The notes below the pieces were generated by a model. That model worked only from the letters and a program-made list of their open reading frames with translations. It was not told the DNA's origin and searched no databases. Below are positions 33,437 through 41,780 of a stretch of 64,000 nucleotides of DNA, piece by piece. Numbering within the stretch: position 1 is the stretch's first letter; every line of letters begins with the position of its first letter. The DNA comes from Ruminococcus sp. (GTDB lineage: Bacteria; Bacillota; Clostridia; Oscillospirales; Acutalibacteraceae), in NCBI GenBank assembly GCA_017457955.1, contig JAFTGL010000013.1:1-64000 (forward strand). Reading direction: 5' to 3'. A program made the translations under genes and the position numbers.

Positions 33437-34459
33437 ATGAAAAAGTTAGTTGCGGTATTATTGACTATTGCTCTGCTTCTCAGCTGCGGCGTGACTGCCG
33501 TATCCGCCGCCGACAGCTCAGCGGATTATCAGAGAAAGCTGAGTGCGGCGCTGATCGAAAAGCTCAATGATCCCGATGCGGATCAGATCGACGTATGTAT
33601 CTTCTTGAAAAATGCGATCCACTCTGACGCTGAGGTCGAACAGATCATCAGCGAGAGGTACACCTGGACAACGCAGCAGGAGCATTTGATGTGTTGGCGC
33701 AAGGTGGTCTCCAAGATCATCGGCGCGTATGTGCAGCAGTTCATCGACGATAACGCCGATCTGCTGGATGAGGTCTTGTGGCACAGCGACGCTGTGGAAA
33801 TGATCGAAGCAACTGTATCAAAAGAAAATGTTTACCGCTTAGCAGAGCTGGATACCGTTTCCAATATGGATTTGTATATTGAAGCCATCCCGGAACCGGA
33901 TATCGAACCCGAACCGACGATCGAAGAGAAGATCGTCGATGCGGCAAACGAGCTGTATCATCCAAGCAGTCCCTTCCCTGCGGAAGATATCGTTATGGAG
34001 TTCTCTTATCAGTTCAAAGACAGCTCAGCTTATGCTGTACGTTTCATTGTGAAGTATGTTGATTATATCTGCATTGAATTGGCGGAGCCTGTCGGGGATT
34101 GGCTGCTGTATTCCGGCTATTATCCGGAGCCGTATATCTTTGCAGATAATAAACTGTATACCTTTAAAGAAGCGTATGAAGGCGGGATTCTCTCAGAAGT
34201 TCAGTTGGAAGAACTCTGTGAAGTGACAAGAGCACAACACAGCGAATTCTGTCTGACCCGCTATATCAAAGGTGACGCGGACGGCGACGGCGATGTGAGC
34301 GTCATCGACGCGACCGTGATCCAGCGCGTTGAAGCGAATATCGCCGTCACAGGCACATTCTATAAGCCCCTCGCAGACGTCGACGGCGACAGCGAAGTCA
34401 GCGTCATCGACGCGACCCTGATCCAGCGCAAGGAAGCGGGATTGTATACAATTAAATAA
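33437..34459 (+). CDS. Secreted dockerin protein with inhibitor/propeptide-like N-terminal domain, unit 2
   Basis: A 340-residue exported protein. Signal peptide ~1-24. Residues ~30-155 ('DQIDVCIFLKNAIHSDAEVEQIISE', 'YRLAELDTVSNMDLY') resemble I9-type propeptide/inhibitor domains found in Ruminococcus dockerin proteins. Residues ~165-275 are the domain shared with unit 1 ('YPEPYIFADNKLYTFKEAYEGGIL'). The C-terminal dockerin has the same two calcium loops as unit 1. No protease domain is present. The C-terminal half is conserved while the front is replaced, pointing to domain swapping between the duplicates. Confidence 0.83.
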   Translation: MKKLVAVLLTIALLLSCGVTAVSAADSSADYQRKLSAALIEKLNDPDADQIDVCIFLKNAIHSDAEVEQIISERYTWTTQQEHLMCWRKVVSKIIGAYVQQFIDDNADLLDEVLWHSDAVEMIEATVSKENVYRLAELDTVSNMDLYIEAIPEPDIEPEPTIEEKIVDAANELYHPSSPFPAEDIVMEFSYQFKDSSAYAVRFIVKYVDYICIELAEPVGDWLLYSGYYPEPYIFADNKLYTFKEAYEGGILSEVQLEELCEVTRAQHSEFCLTRYIKGDADGDGDVSVIDATVIQRVEANIAVTGTFYKPLADVDGDSEVSVIDATLIQRKEAGLYTIK

Positions 34460-34495
34460 TCGGAAGTTTCACGCCATTATGATTTCTTACCCCCC

Positions 34496-34531
34496 GACCG
34501 CAGTCCGCTGTATGGACTGCGGTCATTATTT
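34496..34531 (+). terminator. Terminator of sigma unit 2
   Basis: Perfect 11-bp stem GACCGCAGTCC (34496-34506) with GGACTGCGGTC (34514-34524), then ATTATTTG. Confidence 0.85.
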
Positions 34532-34543
34532 GTGATTTATCTA

Positions 34544-34572
34544 TTGACTTTTGCGCTTTAATGTGCTATCAT
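34544..34572 (+). promoter_or_regulatory. Promoter of the aromatic amino acid operon
   Basis: TTGACT (34544-34549), 17 bp, TATCAT (34567-34572). It lies 34 bp before the leader-peptide start codon and is the only good promoter in the gap between 34460 and 34835. Confidence 0.75.
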
Positions 34573-34605
34573 CTTTGCAGTATCAATGTGAAAGGAGCTA
34601 TTGAA

Positions 34606-34716
34606 ATGTCTGTACGTACCGAAGAAAAATTCAATAACTACTTTTACTTTACATTCGCGCGCTTTTATGCGGGCTTTACTTGCTTTGCAAAAAAAGAGAA
34701 TGCTGCTCGGATGTAA
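34606..34716 (+). CDS. Phe/Tyr-rich leader peptide of the aro operon
   Basis: A 36-codon ORF with its own ribosome site (AAAGGAG, 34591-34597). Ten of its residues 9-27 are aromatic: Phe at 9, 13, 15, 17, 20, 24 and 27, and Tyr at 12, 14 and 21. It lies between a promoter and a terminator hairpin upstream of chorismate mutase/prephenate dehydratase. This is the classical layout of attenuation by ribosome stalling when charged tRNA-Phe or tRNA-Tyr is scarce. No T-box motif is visible. The peptide itself probably has no function beyond regulation. Confidence 0.82.
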   Translation: MSVRTEEKFNNYFYFTFARFYAGFTCFAKKENAARM

Positions 34717-34738
34717 CAGGTGCTGAATGAGATCAGTT

Positions 34739-34770
34739 AGCGGTTCTGTTTTCGGGCAGAGCCGCTTTTC
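34739..34770 (+). terminator. Attenuator hairpin of the aro operon
   Basis: AGCGGTTCTG (34739-34748) pairs with CAGAGCCGCT (34757-34766) with one G-T pair, then TTTTC. It lies 22 bp after the leader-peptide stop and 65 bp before the first structural gene. A competing anti-terminator helix could not be settled by eye. Confidence 0.78.
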
Positions 34771-34834
34771 ATTTGGTGAATATAGTTGTGGGAGGGCTTC
34801 GCCCTCACCTGATTTTTATATTTGGAGGGATATA

Positions 34835-35938
34835 ATGGACAACTTACAGGACGCGAGACTGAAGATCAACGAGATCGACAGGAAGATGGCTGAGCTTTTT
34901 GAAAGCCGCATGCAGGCGGCGAAGGCGATCGCCGAATACAAGAAGGAACGCGGTCTCCAGATTTATGACGCGAAGCGCGAGCAGGCGCTGATCGAGAAGA
35001 ACTCCGCGTATATCAATGATTACGACATCCGCTCCTACTACGTGAAGTTCCTCAACGATGTGCTGGCGGTGTCGAAGCAGTATCAGGAGCACGTCATCAG
35101 CGGGGCGAAGATCGCCTACAGCGGGATCGAGGGCGCCTATGCCAACATCGCCGCGAAGAAGATCTTCCCCTATGGCAGAGCGATTTCCTACCCCGACTTC
35201 CGCGCCGCGTATGAAGCGGTGGAAAAGGGCGAGTGCGACTGCTGTGTCCTGCCTGTTGAGAACAGCTACGCGGGCGAGGTCGGACAGGTCATGGATATGC
35301 TGTTCCAGGGCTCGCTGTACGTCAACGGCATCTATACCCTGCGCATCACCCATAATCTGCTCGGCGTGGACGGCGCAAAGCTCTCCGACATCAAGACCGT
35401 GGTCAGCCATCCGCAGGCGCTGGCGCAGTGCGCCGAATACATCCGTGAGAACGGCTACAAGACGATAGAATACGCCAACACCGCGAAGGCGGCGAAGGCG
35501 GTGAAGGACGCGGACGACAAGAGCGTCGCGGCGATCGCGTCTGCTGAGACGGCACGGCTCTACGGCTTGACCGTCCTCGACCACGACGTTAACGAGAGCG
35601 CGGTGAACTCCACCCGTTTCGCGGTGCTCTCCCGCGCCGAGAACAAGCGCGTGAACACCTCCGGCGACAGCCGCTTCATGCTGATGTTCACGGTTAAGAA
35701 TGAAGCGGGCGCACTGGCGCAGGCGCTGAACGTATTAAGCTCCTACGGCTTCAACATGCGCGCTCTGCGTTCCCGCCCGATGAAGGATCTGGCGTGGCAG
35801 TATTACTTCTACATCGAAGCCGAGGGCGACGAGACAGGTCAGAACGGTTCCGATATGCTCCGCCACCTGTCGCTCCACTGCGACATGCTGAAGGTGGTCG
35901 GACATTTCAGCGACGAGATCATTTTGAAAGAGGGCTGA
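34835..35938 (+). CDS. pheA: Bifunctional chorismate mutase / prephenate dehydratase (P-protein)
   Basis: Turns chorismate into prephenate and then phenylpyruvate, the Phe branch. In the 367-residue protein residues ~1-88 are an AroQ-type mutase ('ARLKINEIDRKMAELFESRMQAAKAIAEYKK'). Residues ~92-270 are the dehydratase ('VLPVENSYAGEV', 'VVSHPQALAQC', catalytic 'NSTRFAVLSR'). Residues ~280-365 are an ACT domain ('EAGALAQALNVLSSYGFNMRALRSRP'), which binds Phe for feedback control. ATG 34835 follows GGAGGG. As first gene after the attenuator it is the main regulated target. Confidence 0.95.
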   Translation: MDNLQDARLKINEIDRKMAELFESRMQAAKAIAEYKKERGLQIYDAKREQALIEKNSAYINDYDIRSYYVKFLNDVLAVSKQYQEHVISGAKIAYSGIEGAYANIAAKKIFPYGRAISYPDFRAAYEAVEKGECDCCVLPVENSYAGEVGQVMDMLFQGSLYVNGIYTLRITHNLLGVDGAKLSDIKTVVSHPQALAQCAEYIRENGYKTIEYANTAKAAKAVKDADDKSVAAIASAETARLYGLTVLDHDVNESAVNSTRFAVLSRAENKRVNTSGDSRFMLMFTVKNEAGALAQALNVLSSYGFNMRALRSRPMKDLAWQYYFYIEAEGDETGQNGSDMLRHLSLHCDMLKVVGHFSDEIILKEG

Positions 35939-35939
35939 C

Positions 35940-36959
35940 ATGAGCGTTTTACAGTTGGATTTGGGCGCGGACAGCTATGATATCGTGATCGAACGCGGCG
36001 CTTTACAGCGTGCGGGGGAATTACTGAATCTTGACCGCAAGGTGCTGGTTCTGACCGACAACGGCGTACCCGCAGAATATGCGCAAACGGTCGCTTCACA
36101 GGCGAAGGACGGCTATGTCTTTACCGTACCGCAGGGCGAGGACAGCAAGAGTATCCCGACCTTTTCGCGGGTGCTGTCCGAGATGTTGAGGCTCGGTTTT
36201 TCGCGCAAGGATGCGGTGGTCGCGGTCGGCGGCGGCGTAGTCGGTGATTTGGCGGGCTTTGCCGCGTCGGCATACATGCGCGGGATCGACTTCTATAATA
36301 TCCCGACGACGGTACTGTCGCAGGTGGATTCCTCCATCGGCGGCAAGACGGCAGTCAACCTCGACGGGATCAAGAACATCGTCGGCGCGTTCTATCAGCC
36401 GAAAAAGGTGTTGGTCGACCTCGACCTGCTCGCTACTTTACCCGACCGACAGATCAGCAACGGTCTCGCCGAAGCGGTGAAGATGTCGCTGACCTCCGAC
36501 AAGGAACTGTTTGAATTGTTCGAAAAAGGAAATATAAAAGAGAACATGGATGAGATCATCACCCGTTCTCTGATGATCAAGAAAGCCGTCGTGGAGCAGG
36601 ATGAAAAGGAGCAGGGACTCCGCAGAATTCTGAACTTCGGTCACACGATCGGGCACGGCGTGGAGAGCTTTGAACACCTCAACGGGCTGTACCACGGCGA
36701 GTGCGTCGCGCTCGGGATGATCCCGATGGTGTCTGACGAGCTCCGACCGCGTTTGATAAAGGTATTGGAGAGCCTGCGGCTCCCGACTTCGGTCGAGCTG
36801 AACGCCGACGAGGTTTACGCCGCGATGACCCATGACAAGAAGGGCGAGGGAGATTCCGTAACGGTGACGACCGTTTCAAAGCCCGGTACATTCACGATGA
36901 AAAAGGTGCAGTTCAAAGACCTGTACCCGATGATACAGATGATAGGAAGATCAGTATGA
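35940..36959 (+). CDS. aroB: 3-dehydroquinate synthase
   Basis: Second shikimate step: cyclises DAHP to 3-dehydroquinate with NAD and a metal. The 339-residue protein shows 'VVAVGGGVVGDLAGFAASAYMRGIDFYNIPTTVLSQVDSSIGGKTAVN' region elements (glycine loop, PTTLL-type motif, SxxGGKT), 'NGLAEAVKMSL', and the metal His residues in 'ILNFGHTIGHGVESF' and 'YHGECVALGM'. It starts one base after pheA stops and overlaps aroC by four bases. Confidence 0.96.
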   Translation: MSVLQLDLGADSYDIVIERGALQRAGELLNLDRKVLVLTDNGVPAEYAQTVASQAKDGYVFTVPQGEDSKSIPTFSRVLSEMLRLGFSRKDAVVAVGGGVVGDLAGFAASAYMRGIDFYNIPTTVLSQVDSSIGGKTAVNLDGIKNIVGAFYQPKKVLVDLDLLATLPDRQISNGLAEAVKMSLTSDKELFELFEKGNIKENMDEIITRSLMIKKAVVEQDEKEQGLRRILNFGHTIGHGVESFEHLNGLYHGECVALGMIPMVSDELRPRLIKVLESLRLPTSVELNADEVYAAMTHDKKGEGDSVTVTTVSKPGTFTMKKVQFKDLYPMIQMIGRSV

Positions 36960-38047
36960 AAAACACTTTCGGCAACTCGATCGCGCTGACGCTGTTCGGC
37001 GAGAGCCACGGCGCGATGATCGGCGCGGTGCTGGACGGACTCGCGCCCAGTATCGCGGTGGATGAGGACTTTATCCGCAGTCAGCTCAGCAAACGCCGTC
37101 CCGCGGGCAAGATCTCGACTGCCCGCCGAGAAGCGGATGAATTTCAGATCGTCAGCGGCGTGTTCGAGGGCAGGACGACGGGCACTCCCCTGACCATCTT
37201 GATCCCCAACACCGCCCAGCACAGCAAGGACTATTCCGCGACCCGCTCTTTGGCGCGTCCCGGTCACGCGGATTATACGGCGTATGCCAAATACCACGGC
37301 TGTGAGGATTACCGCGGCGGCGGTCACTTCTCGGGCAGAGTCACAGCGGCGCTGGTGGCGGCGGGAGCGATCCTTCTTTCCGCGCTGAAGCAAAAGGGCA
37401 TTACCGTCGGCACCCACATCCTTTCCTGCGCGGGTGTTTCCGATACACCTTTCGGCGATCTGTCCGCAGAGCTCGAAAAGCTCAACACCCTCGATTTCGC
37501 CGTGCTTGACGCGGACAGGGGAGAGCAGATGAAAGCCGCGATCGAAGCGGCTGCCGCGGAGGGCGACAGCGTCGGCGGCGTTTTGGAGACTGCCGTTCTC
37601 GGCGTACCCGCAGGCGTCGGCGAGCCGTGGTTCGATACCGTCGAGGGTGTGTTGTCTCATGCATTATTCTCTGTCCCCGCGATCAAGGGCGTCCAGTTCG
37701 GCGACGCGTTTGAAATGGTAAATGGTAGAGGCTCGGAGTATAACGATCAATTTTATATTTCCGAAAACGAAATAAAAACTGTCACTAACCACAACGGCGG
37801 CGTCAACGGCGGTATCACCAACGGCATGCCGATCACCTTCCGCTGTGCTGTGAAGCCGACGCCTTCGATCTTCAAGGCGCAGGAGACTGTTGATTTCATG
37901 AAGGGTGAAAGTTCTTTATTAGAATTAAAAGGACGTCACGACCCCGCTATCATCCATCGCGCGAGAGTGGTGGTCGACAGCGTGACCGCCTTAGCGGTCG
38001 CCGACCTGCTCGCGCAGAGATTCGGTACGGATTGGCTGGGTGAATAA
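36956..38047 (+). CDS. aroC: Chorismate synthase
   Basis: Last common step: EPSP to chorismate, using reduced FMN. The 363-residue protein has the family signatures 'GESHGAMIGAVLDGLAPSI', 'RRPAGKISTARREADEF', 'GHADYTAYAKYHGCEDYRGGGHFSGRVTAALVAAGAI' parts and 'NHNGGVNGGITNGMPI'. Signature histidines and arginines are in place. The start overlaps the aroB stop (ATGA), and the stop lies just before the aroE-aroK start. Confidence 0.96.
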   Translation: MKNTFGNSIALTLFGESHGAMIGAVLDGLAPSIAVDEDFIRSQLSKRRPAGKISTARREADEFQIVSGVFEGRTTGTPLTILIPNTAQHSKDYSATRSLARPGHADYTAYAKYHGCEDYRGGGHFSGRVTAALVAAGAILLSALKQKGITVGTHILSCAGVSDTPFGDLSAELEKLNTLDFAVLDADRGEQMKAAIEAAAAEGDSVGGVLETAVLGVPAGVGEPWFDTVEGVLSHALFSVPAIKGVQFGDAFEMVNGRGSEYNDQFYISENEIKTVTNHNGGVNGGITNGMPITFRCAVKPTPSIFKAQETVDFMKGESSLLELKGRHDPAIIHRARVVVDSVTALAVADLLAQRFGTDWLGE

Positions 38048-38048
38048 A

Positions 38049-39281
38049 ATGGATTACGGCTTGATCGGTGAGAAGCTGCCTCACAGCTTCTCGAAAGAGA
38101 TACATGAACAATTAGGATATTACGAATATTCCTTAATAGAATTAAAAAAAGAAGAACTGCAAGATTTTATTCTTCAAAAGAATTTTAAAGCGTTAAATGT
38201 TACCATCCCGTACAAGCAGGCGGTCATGCCGCTCTTGGATGAGATCAGCCCCGACGCGCAGGCGATCGGCGCGGTGAACACCGTCGTCAACCGCGACGGT
38301 GTACTCTACGGCTATAACACCGATTTCGGCGGGATGAAAGCTCTGATCGAGCGCGCGGGCGTGACCGTGAAGTACAAAAAGGTGCTGATCCTCGGCACGG
38401 GCGGCACCTCGCTGACGGCGCGCGCGGTGTGCGAGCGGCTCGGCGCGAAAGAGATTTTGCGCGTCAGCCGCAGAGAGACCGACGGTGCGATCACTTATGA
38501 GCAGGCGTATGCAGACCATACTGACGCGGATGTCATCCTCAACGCCACGCCCTGCGGAATGTTCCCGAAAATCTTTGACTGTCCGATCGACATTGAGAAA
38601 TTCCCGAAGCTCAGCGGCGTGATCGACGTCATCTACAATCCGCTGCAAACGCGGCTGGTTTTATCCGCCCGCGAAAGGGATATCAATGCCGAAGGCGGCT
38701 TGTACATGCTGGTCGCACAGGCGATTTTGGCGGCGGAGCATTTTTTGGGCAAAGAGTTGGATACCGTGAAGCTGACGAACGAGATCTATGATAAAATATA
38801 TTTCGATAAAAGAAATATCGTGCTGAGCGGCATGCCCGCTTCGGGCAAGTCGACGGTCGGCAAGCTCGTCGCAAAACAGCTCGGCAGAGAGCTGCTCGAC
38901 ACCGACAGCCTGATCGTAGAGCGCGGGGGCGATATCCCGACGATCTTTCGGGAGAAGGGTGAGAAGGTTTTCCGCGACCTCGAGAGCGAGGTTATCCGCG
39001 AGGTATCCGCGCTCAGCGGCAAGGTGATCTCCCTCGGCGGCGGTGCGATCCTGCGCCCCGAAAACGTCAAGGCATTGCGGCAGAACGGCGAGATCTTTTT
39101 CATCGACCGCTCGCCCGAGTATCTGATCCCCACCGACGACCGACCGCTCGCCGATAAAAAAGAAAAGATCCTGCGCCTGTACAACAAGCGCATCGATACC
39201 TATATGAGCACCGCCGACTATATCATTGACGGCGACTGCGACCCCGACGACGTCGCGGACAGTATTATCAACGGAGAGTAA
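38049..39281 (+). CDS. aroEK: Fused shikimate dehydrogenase-shikimate kinase
   Basis: A 410-residue two-enzyme protein. Residues ~1-245 are AroE: substrate motif 'LPHSFS', catalytic Lys in 'NVTIPYK', Asp in 'GYNTDFGG', NADP loop 'ILGTGGTS'. Residues ~255-410 are AroK: Walker A 'GMPASGKSTVGK', 'LLDTDSLIVER', 'FRDLESEVIRE', 'ISLGGGAILRPEN' and the lid 'DDRPLA'. The two join through 'YDKIYFDKRNIVLSG' with almost no linker. ATG 38049 is preferred; GTG 38040 overlaps the aroC stop. It performs steps 4 and 5 of the pathway on one chain, which fixes their ratio. Confidence 0.94.
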   Translation: MDYGLIGEKLPHSFSKEIHEQLGYYEYSLIELKKEELQDFILQKNFKALNVTIPYKQAVMPLLDEISPDAQAIGAVNTVVNRDGVLYGYNTDFGGMKALIERAGVTVKYKKVLILGTGGTSLTARAVCERLGAKEILRVSRRETDGAITYEQAYADHTDADVILNATPCGMFPKIFDCPIDIEKFPKLSGVIDVIYNPLQTRLVLSARERDINAEGGLYMLVAQAILAAEHFLGKELDTVKLTNEIYDKIYFDKRNIVLSGMPASGKSTVGKLVAKQLGRELLDTDSLIVERGGDIPTIFREKGEKVFRDLESEVIREVSALSGKVISLGGGAILRPENVKALRQNGEIFFIDRSPEYLIPTDDRPLADKKEKILRLYNKRIDTYMSTADYIIDGDCDPDDVADSIINGE

Positions 39282-39282
39282 T

Positions 39283-39717
39283 ATGAAAATCTTAGTCATC
39301 AACGGACCGAACCTGAATATGCTCGGTATCCGCGAGCCGGATATCTATGGCAGAACCACCTACGCCGACCTGTGCAGGCTGATCGAACAGCATGCCGACG
39401 AGATCGGCGTACAGGTCGAGCTGTACCAGAGCAATCACGAGGGTGATCTGGTCGATAAAATACAGGAAGCGTATGGCAACACCGACGGTATCGTCATCAA
39501 TCCCGGCGCGTATACCCACACCAGCGTGGCGATCCTCGACGCGCTCAAGGCTGTTGCCATCCCCGCTGTGGAGGTGCATATCTCCGACGTAGACGCCCGC
39601 GAGGAGTTCCGTCAGATCAGCTACGTGCGGCTCGCGTGCTGTGCGACGATCTCGGGTCACGGTCTCGACGGCTATATGGAAGCGATGGATCTGCTGAGGG
39701 AACGAAATGCGAGTTGA
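39283..39717 (+). CDS. aroQ: 3-dehydroquinate dehydratase, type II
   Basis: Third shikimate step. The 144-residue protein is the dodecameric type II enzyme: 'VINGPNLNMLGIREPDIYG' (Asn, Leu-Gly and the mobile-loop Arg and catalytic Tyr), 'YQSNHEGDLVDKIQEAYG', 'GIVINPGAYTHTSVAILDAL', 'VEVHISDVDAREEFR' and 'ISGHGLDGYMEAMDLL'. ATG 39283 is two bases after the aroEK stop; the longer upstream frame is a shadow. The end overlaps aroA by 11 bases. Confidence 0.96.
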   Translation: MKILVINGPNLNMLGIREPDIYGRTTYADLCRLIEQHADEIGVQVELYQSNHEGDLVDKIQEAYGNTDGIVINPGAYTHTSVAILDALKAVAIPAVEVHISDVDAREEFRQISYVRLACCATISGHGLDGYMEAMDLLRERNAS

Positions 39718-40924
39718 GATAAAACCGTCAAAGCCCCGCGGAACGGTCATCGCTCCGCCATCAAAAAGCATGGCGCACCGCCTTTTGATCTGTGCGGGAC
39801 TGTGCGAGGGGGAGAGTGTCGTCAGACACCTCGCGTTTTCCGAGGACGTCAAGGCGACGATCGCCTGCCTGACCGCTTTAGGCGCTGATATCCGTCTCGA
39901 CGGCGATACGGCGTATGTCAAAGGTACGGATGTACGGAAAAGCCTCGGTAAAACTGCTGTCCTCGACTGTAACGAGTGCGGCAGTACCCTTCGTTTTTTC
40001 ACACCCTTATGTATGCTCAGCGGGGAAGAACGCATCCTGTGCGGAGCGCCCTATCTCATGACCCGCCCCATGAGCGTGTATGAGGAGATCGCGCAAAAGC
40101 AGGGCATCCGTTTTGAAAAGTCCGCTGACAGCATTATCGTGCAGGGCAAGCTGCAAAGCGGCGTTTATGAGGTTGCGGGCAACATCAGCTCCCAGTTTAT
40201 CTCGGGCCTATTATTCGCACTGCCGCTTTTGGACGGCGACAGCGAGATCCGTATTCTCCCGCCTGTCGAGAGCAAACCGTACATCGACATGACGGTGCAG
40301 GCGCTGACGGAATTCGGTATCACGATCACTGCGGCTGACAATATATATAAGGTAAAAGGCGGTCAGCGGTACAGCCCGCGCGCCGTGACCGTCGAGGGCG
40401 ACTACTCCAACGCCGCCTTTTTTGAAGCGCTGAATTACACGGGAGCGGATGTGACAGTAGAAGGACTCAGAGAGGATTCTTTGCAGGGCGACAAAGTATA
40501 TAAAATTCTTTTTAAGAATATAAAAAGCGGTAAAGACCCGATCGATATATCGGATTGCCCCGACCTCGGACCGATCCTGTTCGCGGTCGCGGCATTGTGC
40601 GGCGGCGCGCGTTTCATCGGAACACGCCGTCTGCGCATCAAGGAAAGCGACCGTGCCGAAGCGATGCGGCAGGAGCTTATAAAATTCGGTATCGCGGTCA
40701 CGGCAGGGGAGAATGACGTCACCGTTCACGGCGGTGAACTGCAAAAACCGTCCGAACTTCTCGACGGGCACAACGATCACCGTATCGTGATGGCGCTGGC
40801 GGTCATTACGACGGTGACAGGCGGTGTGATCGACGGCGCTCAGGCGGTCAACAAGAGCTTTCCCGACTTTTTTGACAGACTCAAAGACTTAGGAGTGGAA
40901 TTGACCTATGGAATGGATCAGTAA
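39707..40924 (+). CDS. aroA: 5-enolpyruvylshikimate-3-phosphate synthase
   Basis: Sixth shikimate step: adds the enolpyruvyl group from PEP. The 405-residue protein shows 'PSKSMAHRLLICAGLC' (Lys and Ser contacts), 'LDCNECGSTLRFF' in place of the common LGNAGT segment, 'QGKLQSG.YEVAGNISSQFISGLLFALPL', 'VEGDYSNAAFF', 'RLRIKESDRAEAM' and 'DHRIVMALAV'. The 'NECGSTLRF' version is typical of some Clostridial enzymes and differs from glyphosate-sensitive class I enzymes. It overlaps tyrA by 17 bases. Confidence 0.95.
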   Translation: MRVEIKPSKPRGTVIAPPSKSMAHRLLICAGLCEGESVVRHLAFSEDVKATIACLTALGADIRLDGDTAYVKGTDVRKSLGKTAVLDCNECGSTLRFFTPLCMLSGEERILCGAPYLMTRPMSVYEEIAQKQGIRFEKSADSIIVQGKLQSGVYEVAGNISSQFISGLLFALPLLDGDSEIRILPPVESKPYIDMTVQALTEFGITITAADNIYKVKGGQRYSPRAVTVEGDYSNAAFFEALNYTGADVTVEGLREDSLQGDKVYKILFKNIKSGKDPIDISDCPDLGPILFAVAALCGGARFIGTRRLRIKESDRAEAMRQELIKFGIAVTAGENDVTVHGGELQKPSELLDGHNDHRIVMALAVITTVTGGVIDGAQAVNKSFPDFFDRLKDLGVELTYGMDQ

Positions 40925-41762
40925 TTCAAGAATCTTGATCGTCGGCTTGGGACTCATCGGCGGCAGTTACGCAAAGGCGCTCAAACGCCTCGGCTACCAC
41001 GTCACCGCCATCGAGACCCGCCGCACCGCGGTGGATTACGCACTGCAGAATCATATCGTCGACGACGCGTACACCACCGTCATCGGGGATATCGTCGGCT
41101 CCGCCGACGCGGTGATCTTCGCCCTTTATCCCGAGGTGTTCAAGAAGTGGATCGCGGATTATCAGCACTACTTCAAGCCCGGCGCGATGATCACCGACGT
41201 TACGGGCGTCAAGAGCTGTATCGTCTATGATATCCAGAACATCCTGCGCGACGACGTCGAGTTCATCGCGTCCCACCCGATGGCAGGTAAAGAGGTCTAC
41301 GGCGTCGAGAACGCCGACGACGCGATCTTCCGCGGCGCCAACTTCATCATCTGCCCGACAGAATCAAATACTGCGAAAGCGATCCGCTGGATCGGCAGTC
41401 TTGGCAGGATCCTCGGCTTCGGACGCATTTCCGTCCTCTCTCCCGAGGAACACGACGAGATGATCGGCTATCTCTCCCAGCTCACCCACTGTATCGCGGT
41501 CGCGCTGATGACCTGCTCCGACAATGAGCATCTGGTAGACTACACGGGCGACAGCTTTCGCGATCTGACGCGTATCGCGAACATCAACGACCTGATGTGG
41601 AGCGAGCTGTTCATGCTCAACCGTGAATCCCTGCTCAAGTACATGGACATTTTCCTTGAGGAATTCGCCTCTCTGCGCGATATGATCCGTGACGGAAAAG
41701 TTGACGAACTGCGCGCGAAAATGCGTCTGAGTACAAAACGCCGCGCTTACTTCAATAAATAA
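40908..41762 (+). CDS. tyrA: Prephenate dehydrogenase
   Basis: Tyr branch: oxidative decarboxylation of prephenate to 4-hydroxyphenylpyruvate with NAD. In the 284-residue protein residues 7-20 form the Rossmann loop 'ILIVGLGLIGGSYAKAL'; 'DVTGVKSCIV', 'FIASHPMAGKEVYGVENAD' (catalytic His) and 'MIGYLSQLTHCIAVAL' follow, and a helical dimer domain ends the protein. No C-terminal ACT domain, so feedback by Tyr would have to act at the attenuator or on DAHP synthase. Confidence 0.94.
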   Translation: MEWISNSRILIVGLGLIGGSYAKALKRLGYHVTAIETRRTAVDYALQNHIVDDAYTTVIGDIVGSADAVIFALYPEVFKKWIADYQHYFKPGAMITDVTGVKSCIVYDIQNILRDDVEFIASHPMAGKEVYGVENADDAIFRGANFIICPTESNTAKAIRWIGSLGRILGFGRISVLSPEEHDEMIGYLSQLTHCIAVALMTCSDNEHLVDYTGDSFRDLTRIANINDLMWSELFMLNRESLLKYMDIFLEEFASLRDMIRDGKVDELRAKMRLSTKRRAYFNK

Positions 41763-41780
41763 GATAAAGAAGGTATATGT

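Noticed and set aside
34573..34834. T-box riboswitch upstream of pheA
   Set aside because: No T-box consensus (AGGGUGGNACCGCG type) is seen; the Phe/Tyr-rich ORF plus terminator explains regulation better.
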